From positions 3,961,454 through 4,025,453 of the forward strand of contig JACYXH010000812.1 in the NCBI GenBank assembly GCA_026745465.1: a DNA stretch of 64,000 nucleotides, read 5' to 3'. Source of the DNA: Lota lota (lineage: Eukaryota > Chordata > Actinopteri > Gadiformes > Lotidae). The notes beneath the pieces are model-generated. The model was not told where the DNA came from, searched no databases, and worked only from the letters and a program-made list of their open reading frames with translations. Below, piece by piece: positions 53,576 to 64,000 of this stretch (position 1 is the stretch's first letter; every line of letters begins with the position of its first letter). Both the position numbers and the translations under genes were made by a program.

Positions 53576-56500
53576 CTAAGAGAGAGGGTATGGAGATAAC
53601 ACGCCCCTGCTCCCTATGTAGATATAAAGGGCTCATTGTAAAGTAACAAAAACGCAACTCCTATTTTTATGGGATTATATATTAATTAAGACAAAATAAT
53701 ATTTTCCATTTCTGCCAATGTCGTTCCGCTAGCTGCTACTAAATTCTAAACAATTAACCTTTAACTGAGATCACTAATTTCCAACTCTTTATGGAAAATT
53801 TTACAATAACCATGGATGCATCGATGGTAACCATGGATGTGACCGAACGGAAAGCCCATCCGCCATGTTTGTTTGTCTGTCATTCATGGATGACTCGTGA
53901 CTCATGTCATGGTTTGATCACGTGAGTTTAGCGAGATTATCGGTTTTGAGAGTCCGGAATCAGGGTTGTTCATGAACGGAATCGCTTAATGTGTGGTGTG
54001 CAGTTTTGGCCAGATTGGCCAGATGTTCAAATTTGTTGCACTCCACACACTACAGGACTACAAAATTGTTATGTGTGTGATCTCTCATGATTTTTAAATT
54101 GTGAGATTTTAAAAATGTGTTTTAGTCCCCAACATTAGAAACAAACACATATCAATCAGCCACTAACTAAGGCACTATCACATCATGTTCACTGACCAAA
54201 ACTAAGTCAAATATGAAATATTTAAGTCAGTATGTAACCTTGCTTTGGTTTTGCTGTTGGATATGGAATATATTTTCAATTTAATTAAAACACCATTAAA
54301 AGGGTTTCAGCAAACATAGCATGACCTTACTTGTTTTTATTTGTTTCTTTATACAAACCAATTAAATTACTGCATTCAGAAATACTGATAATCTTTTCAC
54401 ACATAGCACATTTGATCCCACGCTCACATTTTCATTTATCCTGTTACGCATGTTTGACACAAAACAAATCCCAAACAGTGGCCCACTGCTTTAGATACCA
54501 TAAACATCTAATCACCTGTGGTGTTTAGAGGAAACTGTTCCTTATTATGCATTCACAGACCCTGTATATACATACATTATTTCACTCATCACACTACATT
54601 GTATGTGTGTACATACTTTGGCCCATCACATTACCAATACAACACCATACGTTTGACAATACCTAATCCATTCATACAAGATATTCTCCGGTCTCATCCT
54701 TTTTAATTAATTTACATATGCGCAGACTTGTTATGAAAAGGATTAGGAATTTTAACCTGCAAGTTCTTTAAGCCAACATCACATGAGGCACATTAACACA
54801 GAGGTCTGCACTGCTAGGCCAAGAACATGGAGAGGAAAGAGGAAAATCAAGCTAATCAACATGCACAGACAGGAGGCTGGGCGAGTCTGAGTCAAGCTCC
54901 CAACCCGCTAGATAGGGATCTGTCTGACATGTAGCCTTTGAAATAATCCACTTGTAAGTACACCATTTAGAACCATTACCATCGAGCTTGGTAAAAAACC
55001 CATCTTCTGACAGAGGACAGGACGGGAATGTCAAGAAGATGGAACATAGTTTGGACATGGTGCAATGGTTGCTGACACCGATGAGCAGCTTCTCCATCCA
55101 TGTAAAAGCAATACAACCCTGTGATATTTGGAAATTGTAATATAAATTCCATGAATGTAATTCCCCAGTACTTTCTTCATACTTGCTAATAATTGTTTCT
55201 CAAATTAGGTTGCTAGAAAGCTACATTTGAAATATCAGATAAATATTTCCCAGGTCTAGCTTAAAATGGCATTAGTAGCCGAAGCTCAAATAACCAAAGA
55301 GCAAATGCGACTGATCATCTAGAATCTTCTAGTAGCCTATTTAATAGGCCGTGAACCTTTTCACTTCCAGTAGCTCTTGTATAACAATGCAGAGACACAA
55401 AAGTTTTTTTTCCTAATGGGAACTGCAATACTAGAAGCAGGTGATATTGGCTATAGAATTCCCTTTCAGTTTATATTTGAAACGCTCCAAGACACAAGTC
55501 AAATCCAGTTTGCACAAGCCTTTCTTGACTTCTGATTTTCCCACCCGTGTTTATGCATTTTATTGCACTACCATTTCCTCTGTATAAAAAAAAGAGGAAA
55601 GTCAGAAACATAATCACAGAAAGGTATGCTGGAAGAACATCAGCCTTATCATCATGTGCATTTTGACAGTAATTATTCTAACTTAAAATAGTTAGATTAA
55701 GACGTAGAGATGTAGATGAATACATTTAGAATGGAAATGTGTTGTTCTTCAGCATGGCTGGGTATGATTTATTGGTAGCCTAATTAAGTTTAGATGCAAT
55801 GTTACGTTTTGGTACGGGTAAAGAAGATAAGGATTTGTGAAGCCAAGCCGCATATATGATTGGCTGTTCAAATTGTTACGATTATTTTAATAGACTACAA
55901 AAGAAAATAGGAATAGTCTAGGAATAGTCTTGGAATAAAACCAAAGATTAAGAAATTGTATGCACCAGTCATTGAGATTTAACTGTGTTTTGTTAAGTGT
56001 TTTGTCCATTGAAACCTACTCTCCACAAAATACAACCGTGCATGTGGTGTGCTGTAACAGAATTGTAAAACAAATAGAACTGTTAAGTTATATGCTTTAT
56101 TTTTACAGCATTTCACTCTTATATACTTTGTCAATTAATTACCACATCTCACAGGCAAGTCTGAAAAATGAGAAAAGTGATGCACTCAATGTTCAGTTAA
56201 GTAGAGGATATATTACTGGGCAGCAGAAAGATAAGAAAAAAAACAAAGCAATGTGTTTTCTTAATACTTAAATACCCGAAAGAGCTTAGACATGGTGTTT
56301 CAGAGAGAGGAGAGGAGGGTTTACTCTGTTAAGATTCCAAGATTAAAAAGAACAGAGGCGATTTCTATATATTCTTGACAACAGCTAGTACTTCAAGTCA
56401 AGGATAAGGTCCATATCTATATATAGAGAGGCCTATTCCTTCTGACAATGAAAGATAAAGGTGGGAAAATTGCTTATCCCTGTGCTTGACATGGCAAGAA

Positions 56501-58278
56501 CAATGGGCTACTCCACAACTTTGCTGTCATACATTTTGTTCATGTTTTTTTCATGAATAAAGTTGTGAGAAAAAAAAACACAATGACGGCGGTGGAGGTG
56601 TGGTGGGTAAATGGAAGAGGAAGATAAGTTGGGAGAGGGGTGAGGGGTAGTGTGCTCATACCTACACTGCAGAGGGTATCTAACTATTCACTGCATCTTG
56701 TGCTATAAATCAGTGCCTTGGTCAACCTGGCCAAAAGCATTTTCAAACCCATTTGTTGGGGATAATGCCAGATATTCCTCCTAGCCCCAGGGATGGCAGA
56801 GCAAGTCTCATGAATCAGGGCCCTCTTAGAGGAGATGTTTGTAAGGAATCTCACCTTGCTGTAACCATGGGCTCCTCGACTCCTCCTGGTAGGGCTCTAA
56901 CAGAGAGGGTTTGGAAGGAAAGTGATGGATTATGCCCAAGTTCTTAAATAAAGGGCAAAAAAAGCAGAACGTGATCATATGTGGACCGTGGTATGAAAAA
57001 AAAACCCTACCCAAAATATATTTGACTGAAAAAAGGCATCATTATTCAATAGCTACACTTCTTTCGTTAAACCTGGCCATTTAGTACTTTAGGTGGTAAT
57101 CATTTGAAAGCTTTAACAGCCCAAATGGTAAAAGGCAGAAACCAAGATTATTTCTTTTGTCCAATAAATGGGTGCAAATGGCAACAAAATGCTAACAGTT
57201 CTAAACCTAAAAGGTTAAGATGTTTTTTTTGCAGTGGGTTTAGCTATGGCCCATCTATGGTATATCCAAGTGGTTGTGATCTAAAGGCAGACTGTAGTAC
57301 CCAATACTTTTTTTTGTACTTTTCTTTTATTATACAGGACACCGTTGTTTAATGTGCATTCATTAACTAATTTCTAAAGATACAGATGGTAAACAACGCT
57401 TTATTTATGAAAACAAAAGCATAAACACTTGGCCTATTTGACTGAATTAGTTTTTCAACCTGAACATATGAATATGAAATGTGTGGGCATACTAGCTGAC
57501 AATAAAAGGTTTCACATTGTGTATCTAGGGAGCACCATATGCATAGTAAGTTAGTAACTGAATTACAATGGGAAAGGAGCAGCAGCCATAGCTGAAATGG
57601 TAATTATGCTCTAATTCAGGCGTCATATACATTAAATATACAATATATAATTTATGAAATTCATGATGGGAGACTGACAAGCTGCCCCCCTTTAGTTATC
57701 CCAAAACTGTAATATAGCAATAAATGGTGATATAGTATTACCTTCTGACTACAGTGAAGAAAACATCCTTGTTATTTGTGGTCTGCTACAATGTTTAACC
57801 TTGGAAAGTACTTATTGTGAGTCTGATTGATGCTGGTAATCGTACAACCAACTGCTAGGTCATTTATATTATCGCAGTCCTTATACATATAGGATGGAGC
57901 AACTTATCACTGAGGTCACTTTACCCCCATACCTGTAAACCCAATTTAGAAGTTCTGGTGCTTCCTCGTTTCTCACACTTGAAATATGGAGTACATTAGA
58001 GTCTGGTTGAACAGCATTAGACAATTAGGGATTATCTTGACTACACCCTATTGGTTGACAAATTTCTCTCATCAGATAATGGCTTATTCGGGTGACTTGC
58101 ATGGCATGACTATATTTTAAACTCAAATGCCAAAGGACGACATATGTAGGCTTATGAATATTGATAAATATACTAATGTTGTCGTCTTTTTATTTGGCTA
58201 GTAAATCACTTTTGGTAATCACTAGCTCATTTTTGTGATTAGGAAGATTTTTAACTGTCAAATCTCATGATGAATTCC

Positions 58279-58286
58279 ATATACAA
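58279..58286. repeat. Left 8-bp target-site duplication of the hAT element
   Basis: The bases ATATACAA directly precede the element's terminal TAGGG and are repeated exactly after its right end. Confidence 0.88.
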
Positions 58287-59312
58287 TAGGGCTGGCCCGA
58301 ATACATAATTTCAATTATGTTAGGTTTCCAAACGAATATCCGAATATTCGGTGAAGAAAAAAAAGAAAAAAGTCCATTCATAGTGTGCATCTTTCACTGC
58401 CTGTAAACGTAGCAGGCGGAGACCACTGCGGCAGAATCACGTTTTTATCAACTGATCGATCGCCTTCTAAAGTGGTTCAATTGCTAAAACAAATGTGTTA
58501 TTTTAACGCAAAATAGCAAAACAACAATATCAAGTCAGTGTCAGACTCTGTTACGGCAGAGCTTCAATGAAGCCTAAAAGTTTCCAAACACACACGGTTT
58601 AAAAGTATGAGAGTAGGCCTCCTTCTAATCATCACAAAGCAAATAGGCGGTCTGAACATTGTGCAGTTTTGAATAAATTTCATGGCAGGACTAGTGCTAT
58701 TAACCTAGTGATAAAACACACAGGTGCTATTGTAGGGGACGGATTGCTATAAAAGGAAAAACATTGCTACCTGTTCTATTCATGTTTAATAAATAACCAA
58801 CATATTAGTAGTAGGTAGAGCTTTTTGGTGTCTTTTGGACTCGTTTGAACATTGAAATAGCTGCTAAATACATTCATTATTAAAACCCTTCTAAAACCAT
58901 TAACGCCCTGATGGCCAGGACTTGCATATCCTCAAACTGGATGGCAGCTGTCAAAGTGTTACCGGAATATTCCAATAATGTTTGAATATCTCAAACTAAC
59001 GAATGATAATTTGGTCATCCCATTTGGCCATTCTTATGATGGCTGCCATTACCTCAACTGAAGCGTTGACGTGAAGCGTTCTTGGACGTCTAGCGCCCTT
59101 AACATATATATTTGATCACTGGGATATTCAGACGAAATGTAACTTAGCCTTCTACCCGCAGAACCCAAATATGCATAGACGCTAAAAAACATTCATATTT
59201 TTGGTATTAATCTTTTTTCATAAAAACTAAAACAAAACTAATATTGAATGCTAAATTGGGATTCGAATACCTACCTAACAGACGAATATCCGAATATTCG
59301 GGTTCAGCCCTA
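58287..59312. mobile_element. Complete non-autonomous hAT-type element with 8-bp target duplication
   Basis: The element is 1,026 bp long. It begins TAGGGCTGGCCCGAATA, and the complement of its right end reads TAGGGCTGAACCCGAATA; these inverted ends differ by one indel and one substitution. It is flanked on both sides by the same 8 bases, ATATACAA (58279-58286 and 59313-59320), the target-duplication length of the hAT superfamily. A sub-terminal block containing the palindrome CGAATATTCG occurs near both ends (58332-58351 and 59282 onward). No transposase frame is visible, so it is a deletion derivative or MITE-like element mobilised in trans. The perfect target duplication suggests a fairly recent insertion. 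Confidence 0.88.
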
Positions 59313-59320
59313 ATATACAA
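59313..59320. repeat. Right 8-bp target-site duplication of the hAT element
   Basis: The bases ATATACAA directly follow the terminal CCCTA and match the left copy exactly. Confidence 0.88.
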
Positions 59321-59770
59321 CAGAAAATGTATAGCCTATGCGGAAAACTCTTCCATTAACACAATTGGTTCTATGTGCCCAATTAGTCTCTTAAGGCATC
59401 ACTGAGTGAAATTTCATGAATTATTTCTACTCAATTTGCTAAAACGATCTTGCTAAATTACAGCTGTAATTTTTTTCCGCATGCAAACTTAACTACAACA
59501 TTATTTATTAAAGTGATGAATTGGATGTAAGATATAAAACACTGTAAACATGGAAGAGATGAGGCTATTTCAATTATTTCCAAATTAAATGTTAAGTTCC
59601 AGTGCATAATGTTGGCATTTTACCTATAAGGTAGGTATGTCTCAAATAACAGGTTTCATGTCATTTAGGCTTAGCTGTGGGAAAAGCAACCCCTTGAGCC
59701 ATTCCCAGCCCCCCAAATTGAATTCTTGAATTATTGCTTTATATCAGAGTCACTTGCCTTCACTTGTGTC

Positions 59771-60102
59771 ATCAGAATCAGAATCAGAATAGCTTTATTG
59801 CCAAGTACGTTTTTTAGACATACAAGGAATTTGTCTTGGTGATTGATGTAGGTGCACGTCACGTTCTCTATTGCAGGTTAAACAGAACAAACAAAATAAG
59901 TAAATATATGTATAAATATATACACACAATTTACAAGAGCAGATTAAGTACAGTGGGATGTAGAGCCAGGGGTGGGGTGTGGAGAGAGTCAGGGTGGTTT
60001 CCGGGCCTTGTTAATAAGGCTAGTGGCGGAGGGGAAAAAACTGTCCTTGTGACGAGAGGTTTTGGTACTGATGGACCTCAGCTTCCTGCCAGAGGGGAGT
60101 GG
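59771..60102 (-). mobile_element. 3' end of a LINE (non-LTR retrotransposon), with C-terminal peptide remnant
   Basis: On the minus strand, 60102-59992 reads PLPSGRKLRSISTKTSRHKD then SFFPSATSLINKARKPP and a stop. The SRHKDSFFPSA.SL.N pattern is typical of the C-terminus of LINE polyproteins in fish and amphibians. About 200 nt of 3' UTR follows, ending at the left in the complement of ATCAGAATCAGAATCAGAAT, a short tail repeat often seen at the 3' end of teleost LINEs. Only the extreme 3' end is present, consistent with 5' truncation during target-primed reverse transcription. The exact clade (Rex1/CR1/L2-like) is uncertain. Confidence 0.72.
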
Positions 60103-60322
60103 CTTTTGGGCTATAATCGAATCAAAGCGTTTTGAAAAACATCAGTTGTCAAGACATTCAAGGAAAGAAAATGAAAAACCTCTAGGTTTCTGGCATATGT
60201 TGGGCCGTTTGGGAAACAGTGGACATTCGCCTGTACAGCTGCGTTTAACTAACCATATGTAGGCTCAAATAAGCGGCAGTCTGGTGCTAATTTAGTGGGA
60301 GAAATTGACAACACGTTGACTT

Positions 60323-60430
60323 TAGGGATGCACCAATACCGATCTGTAATATCAGTCTAACATTAAGCTAACATTATTGGTATATATGATCATCCCATAT
60401 ATACAATTGTAATACCAAAAGCATAAATCA
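60323..60430 (+). mobile_element. hAT-like left end (TAGGGATGCACCAATA)
   Basis: TAGGGATGCACCAATACCGA followed by an AT-rich body is the left end of the TAGGGATGCACCGAT type of hAT element. The complement of the fragment ending near 7843 is the same type of terminus. No right end or 8-bp duplication was found, so the length is unknown. Confidence 0.5.
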
Positions 60431-63400
60431 TAGCAGGCAACTTGAAAAGTACGTCGATTTTCTGGTTGTTGCATACATAAACGTGATTAAACTCTGTAAT
60501 GGATAACATGTACGAATTAAATAGAATACTAAACTAATAGTGCATAATTTTTAATACATTATTGGATAAAACGTCCAGGGCATTGCCCTCACTTCCTTTG
60601 TCTGGTCTGATGCTTTTTATACTGAGCTTTGCATTGTGAACACTGACGGGCTGTCAACACAATGCTCTCAGAAGGCATCAGGGCCCTGTCAGGGGGACAC
60701 AGGGGCTGCTGGAAGCCAGGGCCACCACGGCCCTTCTGAGGGAGAATGGGCCTGTCATCCAAGCCCATCCCCGCCAAAGATCCCCACTTCCTGTATGTCC
60801 CCATCCATCTGCCACATCAGAGGGTGCAGGGGGACTGCAAGTTGGGTACTTTGTTGGCCAATCCTCTGTCGTGTTTCCCTACACCCTTCTAGCTGTTTTC
60901 TTTTACTGCATTATTAGCTATACCCTGGCCAATCAACACAGCTAGCGACTGGTCTCATTTAATTCCACATGCTAAAGGCAAGCTGCTCTGCTGTGACCCA
61001 GTTGCCATGGAATACTTCATATTCCACTTCTCTGTTGTCCTCAGTGTGTAAATGCCATTATTGTTTTAATGCATCTAAAATGACCCGATGCAGTGTTTCT
61101 AAAGTGTCTCTGATACAGACACCATGCAGCACTCCTAATGGCAAGCACTTTCGGCATCTTTAAGTGCACACGAAGCGCCGTGGTCTGACTGTCAATGCTC
61201 TTGTATAACAGTGTTTACGCCAGAACTGGTAATGGCTTGGACAGAGATTCCCTTGAGGGAAAGAGCTGAGAGAGAGAGAGAGGGCTGGGAGAGCAAGAGA
61301 GCTGAGAGAGTAAGAGAGAGAAAGAGAGATGGACAGCCATGAGGCCTTGTGAACCACATGTTTAAAGGGAAACCTGTCTGCCCTGCTAAAATATACAACG
61401 TTTTTTCTTGTAATTGGGTCACCTTTGTTACAATGCTACTAGGGGAAAGAGGAGAGATGGATGGGAGGATGGATATGGGTGAAATGAAAGTGCACAATGA
61501 GGAGAAGACACGGTAGACCAGTATATCCTCATGAGGCAGATCAGCTGTACCTGCACCATATTTCATCCAAACAAACATAGATTTGTTGATACGTCGATTT
61601 TTTAAACGTCTGTGGTTGCTTTCGGTCTGCCGAACCAGGGTGTGTCTCTATGTGTGTATCGCTGTGCGTGCTCTCATTAGAATAGACTGAGAATTGAGTT
61701 TAGACAATGACAAAGCCAACAAATGACAGCAATCGGTGAGACGCTTCTCCATTTGTCCGCATACAGTGTTTGTCTCAAATGCCTGACCAGGCAAATACAG
61801 TCCCGGCAGGCTGCCATGACGTGTGTCAACATGTTCCTGTTGTTTCCGATCCGTACAACAATGAGGGCCTGACCTTTAACAGTATATATAATATAATAAA
61901 TGTATGGCTTTCACTGCAGGATGAAAAGAGAGTGGAGCCACTACCTGAAGAAAAGGAGGAGACTCACAGGGCATTCCAAATGCAGAGCTTCCTTTTGGCA
62001 AGTGGTTTGGTTACCTTGAAAAAATAAATAGTTAGGCCTATTCAATTCAACAGGAAAAGGTTTCCTTGAGAAAAAAAACAAAGAAATTGCTGCTTTGTTG
62101 TTGGTGGATCAACTTTGGAATGATAAGGAGTATGTGTGGTGAGAGAATACAGCAATCTGGGAGCATATCAGATGATAAGACAGCAGATGAATACTTTGAT
62201 GCACGGTTTGGACATCTCACTGGCGATGTGCTTGTGCATACTAATGAGCAGCTGAAGGAACAATGTGTGGAGAGTTTCTGCATAGCAGTTATCAAATAAA
62301 GTTAGGCTCCATTCCACCAACAAAGCTTTTCAAAAGGACTCAATTGTTCGTAATTATCATACAATGAACAGCAAACTGAATTAAAGGAAATTTTCATCCA
62401 GCCAATTGTGTCATGAATTACGCTTTTGATTAACTTACAGCATTGTACACTCCCAACAGGAACCAATTCAATTCTGGATAATGTATTTGTCCTTCTAGTA
62501 CTTGCCTACACAGATTGTGTGTAAAACTATAATTCCTGAATTAATTCATGACAAATATGTGTATAGTGTAATTATAGCCTATAAATGATCACAAAAAATA
62601 TATAAATTAACCCTACTGAAGGCTCACTACTTCACTACACTGCAAGACCTACTTAATGTACTTCACACTTAATGGATGCCCCCTTTGTCTGTTTCGATAT
62701 ATAGCAGCAAATTTCATAGGTGGTACAGTAATCGATTAACATTGAGGAATCTAGTCCTTAAGTATTCAATATAAAATGGACCATTTGCAGCAAAATTACC
62801 TTAATTTTGACTCAGCAACTTAAATCTAATTAAATGTTCAACTCCATTAAAAAAGCCTGTATAAAAGTTTGAAATTGTGTTGAGCTATGCAATAATTAAT
62901 GGCCCGAATTGTGTGTGTCAATGGACAAAATAGAAACCAGACAGAGGTAATTCAGGCCTTTTACTTTATTTTTAAACATTTAGTGTAGGAACTAATTTCA
63001 TGAGAACTGCCGTAAATCACCAAATAGTGAGAAGAAGTGTAAAGACCTCTAAAAATAGGCCCATGGGAGTGGTTGAGTCCATATTTGGTTCCAGCGTCTG
63101 TTTCCACTTTATCCTATGCAGGGATGCCCAGTAAAACATAAGTGTAAATGGTTTATAATGCCACCAGCGGATTCTAAAATGGGAGACCTGGTTTCAATCA
63201 ACACTCAAATTGCTCCTACATTACCCTCGCCGACAAGAGCACTAAATCACCCCTTCCCCACATGCTGCTGACATCCAGAAACAGGCATTGTTAAAACCCC
63301 ACCATGCGTGCTACTCAGAGCACCCTGTCTTTACGTGGGGGCTAGGACGCAGAACAGGACAATAGCTGTTGCCCACGGCATCCTTCTAGACAATCAAGTG

Positions 63401-64000
63401 AGATGTATCATTGTCAAGTCTAAATGGAAAAAGAAAAGAAAACTGACTTGCAAGTATTTTCTCCCCTTTAAAATAGTAACCTGAATCCAACGAATGGAAG
63501 CCACAGTAGCTAACCCCATCGGCGTGCTTTGATGTTAACTTTGGTTAGAAGTCTGCCTATCACCCATGCCCAAGTTCTCCACCACAGCCAGTTCAAACCA
63601 GTATGGCTAGTTAAAAAGAGCCCTGGGTTTCTCTGTGCACACGCCCTGACAGTGGGGTAAGCTAGGCATCCCGGAGTACTTATAAACCCCTGTAAACCCC
63701 AGAAACGTTGATCCCGCCCACCACAGACCAACACACCATGGGTACTAAACCTCTCATTAGAACTCCGGGTTCCCTGAAATTACACAGACATTGTCCATAT
63801 GGAAAGCCTGAGAAAGCGTCAGCCAGGGGAAGGATTTTGTGCCGCATGTTTTTTTCAGTGTGTGGCCGCACAGGGTCCAACCTCTTTTTTAACAGTGCCA
63901 ATCAGCTCATCTCCTGCTAGGCACCAGCAAAATGAGGAAGCTGGGCCAGATGCTGTGGTGACCACCAACCCTGGCCTGGGCCTTGCAGAAGGGAAATGCC
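60430..64000. other. Non-coding stretch at the right end
   Basis: I see no supported gene here. There is GA-rich low-complexity sequence at 61266-61329. The open frames near 60636, 61770 and 62066 are short, begin and end without consistent splice signals, and match nothing I recognise. The last kilobase is somewhat GC-richer, but no exon was identified. Confidence 0.5.
61266..61329 (+). repeat. GA-rich low-complexity tract
   Basis: Short GAGAGA runs are broken by GGCTGGGAGAGC and GCTGAGAG. It is a small decayed microsatellite. Confidence 0.75.

Noticed and set aside
62066..62299. Plus-strand frame ending DEYFDARFGHLTGDVLVHTN
   Set aside because: It has somewhat protein-like composition but no recognisable family, and the N-terminal half is low in complexity. 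It is not supported as a gene.

Overview
The window looks like a gene-poor, repeat-rich stretch of a ray-finned fish genome. It holds the 5' coding part of one recognisable gene on the minus strand: a LAR-type receptor protein tyrosine phosphatase, best matched to ptprf. Three coding exons are visible: the signal-peptide exon (17966-18065, with 5' UTR up to about 18133), the first half of the first Ig domain (5903-6048) and its second half (4828-4969). All exon phases join cleanly (100 + 146 + 142 nt) and give the first 129 codons plus one base of the protein. The gene continues leftward beyond position 1; the next Ig exon was not found in 1-4827.

Everything else appears to be intron or upstream non-coding DNA. 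The introns are about 0.93 kb (4970-5902) and 11.9 kb (6049-17965), with at least 4.8 kb after exon 3. The acceptor-like site at 18134 implies one or more untranslated exons farther right. No second protein-coding gene could be supported in 18.1-64 kb, so that stretch is best read as the 5' leader intron(s) and/or upstream flank of ptprf. CpG-rich patches at about 19.8-20.45 kb and 37.96-38.30 kb are the best places to look for a first exon or promoter.

The non-coding DNA carries many simple repeats: (GA)54, (TC)92, two (CA)n arrays of about 115 bp, (GT)48, (GT)34, and an unusual set of pure G or C runs up to 31 bases. Transposon remains include a complete non-autonomous hAT element with a perfect 8-bp target duplication (58287-59312), a diverged relative apparently inserted into a GT microsatellite (36675-37779), fragments of two other hAT-like families (7493-7845, 60323 onward), a LINE 3' end with a readable C-terminal peptide on the minus strand (59771-60102), and two candidate MITEs (23040-23367, 53089-53264). 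These hAT and LINE sequence types, together with the ptprf match, are the reason for the teleost assignment; the species cannot be named from this window.

No convincing new gene system was found. The more unusual observations are structural: the hAT pair, a 61-bp block repeated without change 2 kb apart, a compound repeat that runs up to a splice donor, and the clustered G/C homopolymers.
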